From Naegleria lovaniensis (lineage: Eukaryota; Heterolobosea; Eutetramitea; Acrasida; Naegleriidae): a stretch of 64,000 nt of DNA. The stretch lies in assembly GCF_003324165.1 (NCBI RefSeq), contig NW_025407860.1:62001-126000 (forward strand), in the 5' to 3' direction. Shown piece after piece: positions 1 to 12,900 of the stretch (position 1 is the first letter of the stretch; every line of letters begins with the position of its first letter). The notes under the pieces are model-generated. The model saw only the letters and a list, made by a program, of their open reading frames with translations, searched no databases and had not been told where the DNA came from. Position numbers and translations under genes: made by a program.

Positions 1-24
1 AATAATATTAAACAGTTCAATTCT

Positions 25-3000
25 TTAATTATGAGTGGAAGTAGTCAACTTCACAAAATATTGCTGGACTAATAAGAGCACCTTAGGCTTTGAAGAAAAC
101 ACTGTTTTCAATTCATGAACAACCTGAATACACTCTAAACAAAGAAAAGGGAAAGCCCTTGAAAGTCTAAGCAATGTTTCTAAAATTTCCTGTGCGTTGT
201 TCAAATCTTCTTGTTGATTAACGAGTTGCTTGCTTGAAAATAAATCAATGCTTCCTTCAGGAGCAGAAAAATTGCTTGATATTAAAGCAGATCGTTGATG
301 AGCAATTTGTTTAAGCTTTGTGATGGCTGCACGAGCAATGTCAATGTACCTTTGAAGTGGATATTTTTCACACAAATATGAGGCAAGTTGAACTGCAAAC
401 ATTTGCTGGTTCACTTTTGGCTGATTCAACAACTCTAGAATAAAGTCCATACAAATGTGTATCGAGTCAATCAATGAGACAGTTATTGGAAGTAGTGCAG
501 GATTATACGTTTGGAAGTGAATGAGCTTGGAGAGAGTTGGATTTTCAATAAATCTCTGATGAATGAATTGACAAATTTTTCGTTGAACAATTCTCATGTC
601 TGTACTGCCATCGTCTTCATGAAGAGGTTTGTCGCTCTCCACCGAACCATTATTGAGAATGCGTGGATTCAAGTACTCGAGTAAGAGTTGCAAAATTGAA
701 CTCTCTTGCGTTTTGATTAAAGTATCTTTCAGACCAGCATCAGAATGAGTGGATTGCAAAATAAATTTTCTTGATGCGCTCATAAAAAGGGAGAGCATTT
801 GCAGGAAGATATCCAACAAAGGAGGACATTGAAATATACGTTGATCCACTCTGAAAAGCAATAAAATATTTTGATAAATGTCGTAATATTTCAGCTCTCC
901 AGATTCTTTCTGCACAAGCACATTGGCCGTTTGAAGGGCAAGGCGCATTGGGTTTGTTTTCGAGAACATCCATTTCCACCATTCTTGAAAAGCTAGAAAA
1001 ACGTAATATCTCACATCTTGGAAATTTTGCATAAGCCCTTCCTTATTGGATATGTCGAGCATGTAGATGATTTCATTCATGTGCTGCTGTGATAATTCAG
1101 GAGAGGAAATTCTCAATTCATCTAGCACCAGCTTTGTTTTAGCTTGATCTGACATTGGTGATTGGATGGCATTAGAAATATCGCTGTCAGATAATGAACC
1201 TATCGCAACGGCTTCAGTGCTAAATATTCCTTCTGACAATAAGGTTTCCAAATGAAATAAATATTGAAGCTCCTCAACGGCGGACAGTAATTGACTGTAG
1301 AAAACTCCAACTTGTTTCCTATGCTCTTTGACATATTTCACCACTTCCACAACATTACATTTTTCTATTATTGTGGGTCCATATCGATGCTTTTTTACAC
1401 TATTGTTCACCGACAAGATGTAATATAAAATTAAAGCTCTTGAAATCTGATTTGAAGTGTTTGATTCGAAGACGTCTAGGATCATTTCATCGTTAAATAA
1501 TTTCATATCGAAAGGCATGGTGGCATATGGTATACAGTTGCTGTGAATTAACTCGTGAATGATTTTTGGTATCAAGTGGTGAAGTGTGATTTGCTCATTA
1601 ACTGGGTACAACGAACGCACTTGTTGGAACACCCAATCAGATGCATCAACAGAGTGTTTTCTGAAAAGTCTACTCTTTAGCATTCGAAAAACACATTGCA
1701 GCACATAATCATTGTCTGCTGTATAAAACGGAAGTGGGGTGACAGTTAAGATATCATGGGCTAGTTTTTCGACAGGAAATAGTTCTGAAACAAAAAGGTT
1801 TGCAATTCTGTCTCCTAGCTGTCTCTTTAGAGTGTTTTCATCTAGTAACTGTCTCGACAGTTTGTTAGATGGTATTTTTGTTTGTTCGGTTTGCTGTCCG
1901 CCAGAGCCGGAGCTGTATGAAGAAGCATTGTGTGAAAGGTGTTTTGCATTTTTCAATGTTGGATGCAGAGTATCTAGCACAAACGTTGCAATGCTCTTGT
2001 AGAGCTGTGCATGAAAATTGGTGGCCAAAAGTAGTAAAATATTTTTGATAGTTGTCTTGTCATGTGAGGACAGTGTATCAGACGTGCTCATAGAATTTGA
2101 CACTTCCATTAGACTTCTTATAAAATCTCGCAAAACTTGAACAATATTGCTCTTGGGTAAATCTATTACTGTCAAATCCGATGAAAGAGAAGCAGTGATA
2201 TTTTCTCCACAAATAAATAAAAATGAAAATCTGAGTTTTGTCAAATGGATGCTAACGGGCAAATTATGGTTGGACGCAATAACCAATGAAAAATCGTTCT
2301 TAAATACATTATAGCTTGAAAGAAGCATCAAAGCACAACAAAGTCGAAGTAGAGAGCAAGTATCAGCAACTGACGTTTCTTCTCCTTGCAATTCAGCGAC
2401 AATGTGCCGACTTAATATTTCTTGAATTTTAGGATTCTTTTTTACGCTCTCAAATATGGCCAGTTCAGCTGATTTTGTTTCAGAGAACAAATTTCCACTT
2501 TCTAAAACTCCATTGAAACAGCTATTAAAAAAGCCAACATAATCCCTTATCTTTTCAAACGTAATATATAGGCATAACTCTGAAAATTTCCTAAATTTCA
2601 TGCAATAAAATCTAACTTTTTCAGCTGAGGACCTAGAGATTGAACTTAGTTGCTTCAAAATAGATTCCAATCGCACCATATATTGATTGTTTGTTGCAAA
2701 CTCTCGGATTAAAAACTCAATTAAATCTTCCAAAATGTAAGGATGGTTAAGCACTATTGAAATTATATACTTTTCTGAATATGAAGATCCAGAACTAGCA
2801 CTTTCTGTAACAAGCAATGATGGATCAAAGATACCACTCTGCGCTAAAGGATCTACCAGAAACAAGAAACGAATTAATTCTCTAAAATACCATGTCAGTC
2901 CTCCGGCTGGTGACTGCTGATTTCTTACTCGAGCAATCGCTGCAATACGTGAATCTGTGGATTCTAAACCTGAGGAAAATAAAAACAATGGTATTTGAAA

Positions 3001-3700
3001 AAGGGCTGAAGAGATGAGGTTGCAAATTTCAGAGCAATAAACATCATTGCAAAACAAAGTGCTTTTTTGGGTGTTTGAAGTGCTTCCAAATATTTCTCTC
3101 AGAATAAGACTACACGTTCATAGTATCATATTTAAATATCGAATTAATATCCAAGTAGTATTGTTATTAATTATACAATTCAAGAATGAAAACGTACCTC
3201 GTTCTGTTTTGATGAGAAGCTTCTTCGAAAGAAATTGCAATATTTGTAGCCTGTTGCGGCATAGCTGATGGAGAAGACATTAGAAACTGTATAAAACTCT
3301 CCTGTACTTGATCCCAATTGACTTTTATCCTATAATCATTACAAAGCTTGGCTTGCTCAAACAATCTGTGCGAATGCAAGATATTAAACAGATTACTCTT
3401 TCCAGTTGAATGATTCGGAGATTGATGATATTGTCTTGTAAGACAAGGTAAATAGAGTGATAGATCATTGGATAGCACTTCCCGATGACCGTGTGGGCTT
3501 GATAACCCATATGTTTCCGGATCATTTCCGTCATCATCAGAAGTCATATCCATTTGGGCGCCATCAGAATGTAACGATCCGTTCGTGGATGTTGTGTTTA
3601 CTATTGTTGATGAGCCGCTTTGTGAGAAAATTTTCATGACCGATTGTTCAAGCTTGTCCCATCGGCGAGAAACAACAACCTCAAACAAGGAATGTTGCAT
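25..3700 (-). CDS. INTS2: Integrator complex subunit 2 (INTS2)
   Basis: Large helical-repeat protein of about 1186 residues, spliced as 3700..3198 and 3082..25. The single 115-nt intron has a GTACGT donor and leaves the frame open; an alternative in-phase acceptor lies about 20 nt further in. The C-terminal part (roughly residues 980-1180) carries the family signature, including MHICLDF-like IHICMDFILELL, FAVQLASYLCEKYPLQRY and a closing LSRAFPFLCLECI block. These resemble metazoan INTS2 as I remember it. In the family, INTS2 is a core scaffold of the Integrator complex, which cleaves snRNA 3' ends and terminates paused RNA polymerase II in the nucleus. The gene diverges from the NHL-repeat gene with only about 120 bp between start codons. 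The assignment rests on remembered motifs. The N-terminal half is weakly conserved. Confidence 0.75.
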
Positions 3701-3822
3701 TTTTTTTTAATAATTTAAATTAAATTAGAAAATATTGAAAACACAAACAAAAGAATAACTTTTAATTTTTGGTCACACAAGATGATAGACGAAGAAAGTT
3801 TCAATTTGATCATCACAAAAAA

Positions 3823-4875
3823 ATGAAATTAATTCTTTGTGATTTATTTCCACCATCAAATTCCAAAGCAACAACGACCTCATCCAATCAAGTATCTCAT
3901 GATGAAGATGTTGAACAATTCTTAACGTTAGAATTAATTCCGAGATTTAGAGAACAGATCAGAAATAAGAAGATACCTTTTTCTATGAATTTTGAGTTGA
4001 AACATGTGATAGGAACTGGTGTACTCGGAAGAAATACTCACGAACTCAATCATCCAAAAGATGTAGTCGTTAGTTACAATCATTCCTGTATATTGATAGC
4101 AGATTTTAACAACCATAGAGTATTAGTACACGATCTGATGACTTATCGATTTAAGAAATCCATTCCGCTGAGTTTTCCCGCAAAGATGTGCATTGAGAGT
4201 AATTATAAAGGTGGCCTTAATGATGCATTGATCATTGCTCAGTTTCATCATGAATATTTTGTTTGTAAATATGACTTGAGTATGTTGCTCAATAACCAAA
4301 GAACACAAAGCAATTATGATCTCAAGTATTTATGGAAATCTGAAACCTATTTTTATAACCCAGAAAAATCCATGACAATATCACGAGCCAAGAAACAGGT
4401 ATTTATTGCTGATAACAAAGATCAAAAACGTTCAAGATGTTATTGTGTCAAGATTTTGTGTTTAGAAACTGGAGAACGTGTACAAACAATATACTTACAT
4501 GGTTCTCCCTATGGAATGACCTTTATTGAGGATTATGGATTTCTTGTTGTTGGCACTCATTTAAACAACAAGATTCAAATGTTTAAGTACGACGGTATTG
4601 ACTCTTGGAACAAGATAAATTCATTTGGAAAATCAGGAAAAGATGAAGGAGAATTATGTTACCCTTCATCATTGATTTATGAACAAGCTTCACAACATAT
4701 TATTGAATGCAATTATAGTAATGCACGAATACAAGTATTTAAATTAGATGGCTCATTTGTGAAATCTTTTGGATCAAGAGAATTGAGCATTGAAGGCCGA
4801 CATTTTGATCTAATCCAATCATTTCTTCCCAACCAGAGATGGTTAATAAATTATTATCGGTACCAACAACATTAG
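3823..4875 (+). CDS. NHL-repeat protein
   Basis: Protein of 350 residues. The ATG at 3823 is the first in frame; the open frame upstream has no ATG. It contains several NHL-type beta-propeller blades, for example HPKDVVVSYNHSCILIADFNNHRVLVHD near residue 75 and a GKSGKDEGELCYPSSLIYE...NARIQVFKLDG blade near residue 270. The pattern G-x-F-x-x-P-x-x-[VI] followed by D-x-x-N-x-R-[VI]-x-V is clear in both. Such propellers bind protein or RNA partners; no catalytic domain is fused here. The final residues run close to, or overlap, the next gene on the same strand. Function unknown beyond a binding platform. Confidence 0.7.
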   Translation: MKLILCDLFPPSNSKATTTSSNQVSHDEDVEQFLTLELIPRFREQIRNKKIPFSMNFELKHVIGTGVLGRNTHELNHPKDVVVSYNHSCILIADFNNHRVLVHDLMTYRFKKSIPLSFPAKMCIESNYKGGLNDALIIAQFHHEYFVCKYDLSMLLNNQRTQSNYDLKYLWKSETYFYNPEKSMTISRAKKQVFIADNKDQKRSRCYCVKILCLETGERVQTIYLHGSPYGMTFIEDYGFLVVGTHLNNKIQMFKYDGIDSWNKINSFGKSGKDEGELCYPSSLIYEQASQHIIECNYSNARIQVFKLDGSFVKSFGSRELSIEGRHFDLIQSFLPNQRWLINYYRYQQH

Positions 4876-4886
4876 ACCAAAAAAAA

Positions 4887-5387
4887 ATGCTGAGAAAGGT
4901 TTCCGATAAATTCGTGAACAATAATCAAGTTTTAGCTGCGAATACGACAAGAAGCACGTGCTATCATCTAGTCATTTGCAATAATATTTTTCCATTCAAA
5001 CATCATTGTACAGTAGGGATTACCAATTCACATCATCATCCCCAAATCCGAACTTTTCAATTATCATTACAATCCAACTCTCCAAACCGTCATCATGATG
5101 AAAATTCCAACTCTTCATCCCACAACCAATGGATCCATGAACCAGTGTGGCGAGTCGTACGATTGGATGACAATGGAAATGAATATGAAATGGAGAGAGG
5201 TTTGACCAAGAAGCAAGCGGATGAGCTAGCTCAAGAATTTACAAGTCGTTTACATAAACCAATGTATTGGAGTGAATTAATTCCAGAGTTGAGTGGTGAA
5301 AGTGATTCATCAGAGAAGAGATCAAACGCACATGCAAAGAAACATTTCAAAAAATCAGCCACGAGTTTTGACACCAATTATTGGTAA
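4887..5387 (+). CDS. small conserved protein, probably mitochondrial
   Basis: Encodes 166 residues from the ATG at 4887; an in-frame ATG at 4839 would give 182 residues but overlaps the upstream NHL gene by 37 nt, so I prefer the downstream start. The N-terminus is rich in Lys, Arg, Ser and Asn with few acidic residues, consistent with a mitochondrial presequence. The middle (about residues 95-140) has a compact block with W-R-V-V-R-L-D-D-N-G-N-E and then GLTKKQADELAQEFTSR and KPMYWSE. This resembles short bacterial proteins with a D-D-N-G-N-x-F...G-L-[ST] pattern (SPOR-like annotation); that comparison is from memory. The tail is Lys/Ser-rich. Role unknown. Confidence 0.6.
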   Translation: MLRKVSDKFVNNNQVLAANTTRSTCYHLVICNNIFPFKHHCTVGITNSHHHPQIRTFQLSLQSNSPNRHHDENSNSSSHNQWIHEPVWRVVRLDDNGNEYEMERGLTKKQADELAQEFTSRLHKPMYWSELIPELSGESDSSEKRSNAHAKKHFKKSATSFDTNYW

Positions 5388-5554
5388 TCTCATGAATCAT
5401 GAAAATCTTTCACAGTGTAAATTGTAAATATTTTGATACATCCAACTTGTCCATTTTGTACATTGATATTATTTTTGGACAATCAATCATGTAAATAATA
5501 ATGCATGTTACTAGAGTATTTATAATTTATAGAACAAGTTATTTACATGGAATT

Positions 5555-8086
5555 TTATTTGTTTAATACATCATTATCGTCCTCATCATCATCATCATCC
5601 TCACTATGACTATTCAAAAGACCTTCTCTTTGAACATCTCTCATTGGAATATCTTGTCGATGTGTTGCACTTTTCATAAATAATTTTCGATTATTCATTC
5701 GTTGATAAATGAGAACAATTTCAAATACCACAATCATGCACAGGACCACACTCAAGGAAAAGAATATTCCTGCCAATTCCACTTTTCCACTCGCAGGAGA
5801 AGCTCGAAGTGTGACATTAAATTCCACTGGCATGTCTGCTGAATTGTAAATCACAATGGCAAGTGTGTGAAATTCATTTCTTCGAATTTCAACATCTTGT
5901 GCATCAATGACTTTGTTTGGTTCATGAGAAGTGTTAAAAAATTGGAAGGATTTGTAACGTGTGAAAAAGAAGTGTGCATGACTGGCCTGAGCTTCAGATC
6001 TTGTACTCTTATAACCATTCAAGAGATTGTAGCCAATTTGTTGCATGGCTAAATTTTTCAATTCTCGACTCGAGAGTGCATCTTGTCTAGTAGAAACATT
6101 GAGAAAAACAAAAGGTGTTCCAAAATCTCCCTTTCGAGCCACATCCAAATAAATATCCAATAAAGAAGTACGTTCTTGAATTTCAATTTCAAACACAATG
6201 GTATCTCTTCCAGAAATAAATAAATTAGGGAAGGAAACCGTTTGGGCGAGTTGATCAATGGAATATCGTAATCGTGCCACAGAACAATCATTGTCATGAA
6301 AATTGGCATTGCACTCACAACTACTAGTCGTTAAATTACAAGATCCTCGATTGGAACAACTATTGGGACATGGATATTGAACTGTGGAATGACACACTGC
6401 ATCAGAGTCTGAACACAAATTATTTCGATCATCTCTAAGATCGTCAGTGCTTTGCCGAGTGATGAAACGTCGAACCATTTCGAATTTTGAGCTTACCATG
6501 TCTACATTGGTATTGGTGTAAATGGTTGATCCAAAATTAGGATTATCTTGCATTCCTTCCCTGTAATTGGTATTGTACAACACGACTTGTGTTAAACCTC
6601 CATAGGATTTAAATCTTCCAGAGACAAGTCCATCGACTCTAAAAATGGTCGAATTGATGTTATTGAAATAGACTTGACCATCCCAATTTAACATTTGTCT
6701 CAAAAATTCATTCACACCAAAGACATTGCTGACTAAATTAAATTGTTCACTGTAGACTAAAAATCGAACAGCCGATCTCGCATAATTTGGAGTGATGATT
6801 GATTTTTCATTAAGGAGAGCTGGAAAGAGTTCTTGTGGGAGATCCAAATGATATTCTTCGTGGAATAAATCATTGACCTTCTTACTGCAGTGAGGAATAT
6901 TGACTTTGGATGGAATGGAGGCGAGTCCTTTCAACATGTCAAATAAATTGTTGTTCACATAGGAATTTAACAAATTCTGTCTTTGAACATATTCTTGAGT
7001 TGTTTGTTCACGAATGTTAAAAGGTGACACATTTCCAGAGTTGACAAGTAATCCTTCAATCAATCCGTGACATTCCTTGTCATATCGAGTATAATCTCCA
7101 TTCTCCACATCGGTCAGACATTGTTCATATTGTCGATTCATTTCTACAAATTGTCGATACATGGTCAATCCAGAAATATATCCGTACTTGGCATAGGATG
7201 CATATTGAAGTGAAGGTTGTACAAATGGATTGCCCAAAATAACGCTAGAAATTTTGAGTTTTTTAGGATTTCCAGCAGATGGTAAATTCTGTTGTACGAG
7301 ATAGGGAACTACTTTTGCAGAGTAACCCATTGCAAAAATATGCAATCGAAGTGAGGATAAATTTGGGAAAATTGTGGAAAATCCAAACAATGCATCTTGA
7401 ATGTCTTGAACGACGTATTTGGTAGCTCCTGGGAATTTTGATTTTTCTCTTAATGGATTACTTGGAAACATGGATTTTGCGTACGAGTCAATATCTGAAG
7501 AAGTTGCTGAGAATTGACTGAAACCTGTTCCAAGTGGTGAGTCAATATAAAGAACATGAGCAAAGTGATGAAATGATTTGCTGTTGAGTGTGACCTTTGT
7601 TGCTTTTCCGCTCACTAAATCTCCTTCAATACTGAAAACTCCATTTCCCTGATTTGAAGAGAATTGATTTCATTGCCAAATAATGTCAATAAATTCATGT
7701 TCAAATAATATTTTGGATTTTAAAATAAATATATAAATATAGTAGATGAAAATACACACCATAAAAAGCAATTCAGCAAAATAACACGCTGGTCCTCCAT
7801 TCAAAACTACGATCAAATCTTGGGCTGTTTTATCGGAACTTTCAAAATACCAATAAAACAATCGATCCTGTCCGTTTCTTACAGGCAAATTTCCTGCATA
7901 TGATTTCGGTAATGCTTGATCTGTTGGAAATAGTGGCACTGATGAGACTTCAGTTTTTGATGGAGAAGAATATGGTCGTTGTCCATGAACAATTGCTGGA
8001 CTGCTCAACAACAAAATGACAAGTGACATTCCGAGCATCAGAACCGAGAGACATTTCATACAATAATTCATGTTGTTGTGATTCAT
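5555..8086 (-). CDS. membrane-anchored S10 carboxypeptidase-like pseudoenzyme with EGF-like module
   Basis: About 806 residues, spliced 8086..7760 and 7648..5555 (111-nt intron, GTGTGT donor, CAG acceptor). The ATG at 8086 places a signal peptide (hydrophobic core LSVLMLGMSLVILLLSS) at the N-terminus; an in-frame ATG at 8185 would add 33 residues before it. The body follows the serine carboxypeptidase (peptidase S10) plan: an LNGGPACYF oxyanion-type segment, YIDSPLGTGFS, and a segment ending VVPYL where GESYAG-x-YVP is expected. That last segment reads AMGYSAKVVP, so the nucleophile position is not Ser. The regions of the Asp (VYSEQFNLVSN) and His (YNTNYREGM) also lack those residues. An EGF-like cysteine cluster (about residues 535-565) precedes a C-terminal membrane span near residue 740 and an acidic tail. 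Probably a type I surface or endosomal receptor or adhesion protein rather than a protease. Confidence 0.75.
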
Positions 8087-8360
8087 TGATGAATGACCAT
8101 TCCTAGAGCGAAATAATACAGTCCTCGTCGTTTTCAAATTCGCTTCAGTGATCGAGCATGATAGGTCACAACCTTTCAACCACATTTTTTTATCTTGTAA
8201 ATGTCATTGATTTATTGGTTCTACTGGACCACTTGGGTAGAACAGTATTGTTGATGGAAGGGTAAGTGCCACTTCTCATTGATTCTCCCATTCAAAAACT
8301 TTTATTAAATGATTGAATATTCACCTCCAAAAGCAAACTACAAAATCACAAAAGTAAAAA

Positions 8361-9742
8361 ATGGGTAAAAAGGCTAACAAATCCAACAAGGCTTCCTCTC
8401 AACACAAAGCAACATCTACATCATCCAAGAATGATTCGGATGGTTGGGATGAAGTGGCTGCAATGGCTGCTCAGAATGAGAAAGTAGAAAGTACAAAGAA
8501 TACAACAAGTAATTCATCCTTGTCATCTCCGAGCCAAAATACAACAGCCAATACAAAGAAGGAAGAGAACAATAGTACTAGTTTGACATCATCATCATCT
8601 ACCTCATCACCGTTCAATGATCAACAAGTTCGTCATTTGATAGAAACACTCTCTGCAAGATTAAAGAAAGAAGAGAAGGACGAATTAGAGAGAATTGAAC
8701 AACAAACTGTGAAAACAATATCGGAATTGAAAGATGAGATTATTCAGAAGATGAATGATTCATCTCCCAGTGAAGCCAAATTGAAGATTGTAGATACCAT
8801 ATTGGATCGACATTTTTCAGGAACTGTTGCAAAACACAATACTGATTTAAAAAGAGAGAATGCAATTTTATGTCGTAGATTACAAGCCAGTGAGACAAGA
8901 GGATTGGAGTGTATGTTTTTTAGTTGTTGATTATCTGTTATAACCTTTATTTTGGTCATTAACTTTCCGTTTGTCAATTAATTTTCGATACGACAGTGGA
9001 AAGACAACTCTCTGTCTACAAAGAACAAAATGAAAAATTGCAACAATATTGCACGTTATTGCAGAGTAGTAATGATGAAATACTTAAGGCTTATGAAAAA
9101 ACTAAAGCAGAGCATAATGAGAAGTATGATGGTTTGAGTAAGAAATTTTCTGACGCTCTGGATGATATTCGCTCAAAACTTGATTTACAAGCCATGGAGA
9201 GACTCACACTTGAAAAAGAAAGAGAGACTCTACAAACCCAAGTTGAGATTTACAAGCAGCAATTGGAACTAATTTCCAAGCAAGGTCAAACGGAGCAAAA
9301 ACGAGTAGGCCTCGAAAAGCAATTATTCGAAAGCAAGCTCGACGAAGTTATTGAGGCTTTGAAGAAGAAAGAAAAGGAAAACATAACTCTTAAAAAGAAG
9401 GTTGAATCTGCCAATCATGAAAGAAATATCATGGCCAAACAACTCAAGACCTCACAATCAAAAATGGATGAATTTACAAAGACTGTGAAAGAAACCAAGA
9501 ATAGCTTTGTTTTATTCCAAAACAAAATAACGCAATTAGAAGAGGAAAATAAGTCGTTAAGGGAAAAGATGAAAAATCTTCTTGGAATTCAGGCACCAGA
9601 ATCTAATGAGTCCAAGAAAAAGAGCAAGAAAAAGTCTGAAGAGTCACAAAAATCCCCAATTATTGAGGACGCCACACAATCTTCAACCACTACTCCTAAC
9701 GAAGAAACCTCTCCAGTTGCTGGTGTCAACTCTGTACAATAA
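8361..9742 (+). CDS. taxilin-like coiled-coil protein
   Basis: Spliced 8361..8910 and 8997..9742 (86-nt intron, GTATGT...CAG), 431 residues. A low-complexity Ser/Thr/Lys N-terminus is followed by a nearly continuous coiled coil from about residue 95 to 395. The central region has the taxilin layout: KLQQYCTLLQSSN in place of the family's LCRELQxxNK, then KFSDALDDIRSKL, and near the end ETKNSFVLFQNKITQLEEENKSLREK, which parallels the family's F-x-x-F-K-x-E-M-x-K-x-x-K-x-L-E-K-E-N. Taxilins bind syntaxins and nascent-polypeptide-associated complex and act in vesicle traffic. The C-terminal 45 residues are Lys/Ser/Thr-rich and disordered. A generic coiled-coil protein is the alternative. Confidence 0.65.
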
Positions 9743-9900
9743 AAAGTTGTCAACGCTTAAAAAATTGCCAAAAACACGTCAACACTCTTGATTTCACTTG
9801 ACATCACTCGAGAATAGTGTACATTATTCCTTCAAAATTAATTATTCATCGTTCAAAATTTCATCTTGTTTATATTGATTTGATAAACACACAATAATTG

Positions 9901-12900
9901 ATGGAAGTCGTTCCGCTCTCCATTCAACATTCCGAATCTCAGTTCGGTTCTATAGAATGTTCCTGCATTGACAATCCCAATCACTTGTTGTTTTTTGCAA
10001 CATCGGAAGGATACCTTTCATGTTATTACATTCATAGAAATCAAAATAATAATTCATCATCATCATCAACAAATACCTTTTCCGAAAATCATAACGAAAC
10101 CTATGACTCTCAACAGGAGCAACCACCCATCACGGTTCATCATGTTTGTACGGTAAAGCCTGTTGCTTGTGCCTTGAGCTCTCTCACCAACAATGCTTCT
10201 AAAAAACATACCACTCTCTCTACGGGACAAAATGTAGCAGTTGGACAAGCGTTATGGGGTAAAGTTCCGATCAAACAAATTGTTTGCGATGATCAAGTTC
10301 AAGTGCTATTTATTCAAGTACAAAACGCCATTGAGTTTTTCAGATATGAATTTATTGAAGAACGAAAGCAATTATTACTCACTCATATCAAGAGAATTCA
10401 AGAATCTGTTGGGCTCACATGTTTTACTATTGATGAATGCAAGAGAAATCATCGACTATTGGTTTGCAGTAAGAAAAGGTTACAAATTCTTCACTATACG
10501 GAGCAAGATTGTCTTTCAGTGGGACTTGTTTCTGAGGAATTTGTTTTGCCTGAGGCAATTCAAGATCATCATTGTTTAGCTTGGTTTGATAAGACTTTAA
10601 TTGTTGGATTTAAAAAAGAATATTCATTAATTAATATGGATACTGGAATCATGGATTCAAAACAACCAATGATACCTTCAACAGTATTGGAATTGGGTGA
10701 CTCGAAATCTGGCGATAATCGTCCACTATGTGTCTTGATTTATGACGAAGTTTTGCTCCGAACGGACAGTATCAGTGTTTTTGTAAATATGAACAATCGT
10801 TCTTCGAGTGAGCAACGAGGAACACCTTCTACCAGGTAAGGGCAGTTTGTGAAAGCGTTCACGAATTTTCAAACATGTTTTTGCGAATGTGGCAACTTTT
10901 AAAAACACCGTAAACACCTAAAATTTTTAACAGACCTCCAATAACATGGTCGTCACCGCCACAACAAATTTCGTTTTCATTTCCGTATGCAGTTGGTGTT
11001 CTGGATCAAGGAAAAAAGATTGAAATTTATAGTATTTATGATGCACGTCTCGTGAAAACATTGTATATTCAACCATCTACCAATTCTGTAGTTTATACTT
11101 CAGAGGACGGCTCCCAAGAATCAAATCAGTTGAATAATATTTCTTCATGGAGTTTAGTTCAAGGATCGGTCAACATGGGAGTATTTGTTGTGTGTGACAG
11201 TTTTGTGCCTACATCAACAACGAACACAACAAGCTCCACTCTTGGATTCAAGAAGGAGAGCAAAAAAGAAAAAATTCAAACAGTTGTTTTAATGTCACCC
11301 ATCTCGTATGAGAAGCAAATTTCTGCATTGTTTGAAATGGCGCACTGTAGTGAAGCTTTTGAATTGTTTGAAAGAATGTTAGAGTTTAAGAGAGAAAAAG
11401 GAGAGCACATTGACTCGACAATCGAAAAAAGATGGAGGCAACAGCTGTTATTAGAGGCAGCATTTGCTTCCTTGTTCCATTTAGATGTCGAAAAAGCATT
11501 TACATATTTTAGAGAGCATGAACAAGCTCTGGAATATCGTCTCGGATTTGATATGAGAGAGCTAATCATTTTATTTACAGATTACAGACCCATGCTTCTA
11601 AACGATGACCATTTCACTCCCAAAATCAGTTGGACACAAAAATATTTAAATTTTGAAAAGAAGAAGCCCAAGAGTCTCTATGACATTTTCGTAGAGAAAA
11701 TTGCCAAGCGACGAGATTTGCAGACCTCAAATGCAGAAGTGGAAAAAGAAGCGAATCAACTGATAATAAGATGTAAGAAATATTTAAGACCATTATTGGA
11801 ATACCGAAGAAAGAAAGTTAGCTCTATTGAGAGGAATATCAAAGGTGATTCACTGCTTTTCGAAGAGGCATTCATTTCAAATTCTGCAAAAAGTTCTATT
11901 GATAATTTGCTTTTCAAAATGTACTTAGACTCTGGAGATCTTTCAAGACTCAATCGAATGTTAAAAGAAACCAAAGCAATTCTAAAGCCAGATCCTGACT
12001 CTGAAATTACATTCACTGCACAACAACTGTACACTAAATGCTATTGCAAACTCGACGTGTGCATGAAGGTATTGAAAGCTGAGGTTGAGATTCTTTCCCC
12101 AGAGGCTCAAGAATACTATATGGCCCTCCTTTACCAAACGTATCTTAATTATAGCCTTGAAAACGTTCACAAGTCGTTAATGTTGTTAAAGAACATTGCC
12201 ATGAACAGTGATGATAACAAATCTGATATGGGTGAATATGCCTTCGATGAAACAGTATGCATACTTCATAAGATATTTGATAGACCCATGCCATCTATGG
12301 ACGAAGACCAAATTGCTGATAAGAAAAAGGAATTATTTTGGTCAAATATTGAGTGGTGTCTCAAATTAGATCATTTCAAGAGTATTTCTGTTTTGACTCA
12401 CAATGTCGTATATTTGGGCATTGACCCCATTTTAAAGTTTGTACGGCAACATTTAGATGAAGAAACTCAAAACGAAGTGATTCAACTTTTACTCGAATAT
12501 GTCATTCATGAGCACAATAAGAATACGAAATTGCAAGAAAATGAGAAAATTCCAATCCAAACCCAATACTACACATTGCTTGCATTGAAGTATATTGATG
12601 TCATTAACTCGTATGAAATTAGGCAAGATTCAGAATCTATTTGGGATCTAAGAACTAAACTCATGCTTCACATCCAAGACTGCAAAGATTTTATAACTCT
12701 CGAAACGGTATTGGCTCGCTTACACGGTACCAATTTATATCAAGAAATGGTTTTACTCTACTCTCTTGCACGAGAACATGAAAAGGCTTTACGAATTTTA
12801 CTGTTTGATTTGTGTTCTACAGAGGGAGCTGAAAATTATTGTAAAGAACAACAAGCAAGATATGAACATGAATTTTACCAAAATCTCATGCAACAATATC

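Noticed and set aside
1739-2002. Cys-rich plus-strand ORF inside INTS2
   Set aside because: Antisense shadow; the minus-strand frame is the conserved one.
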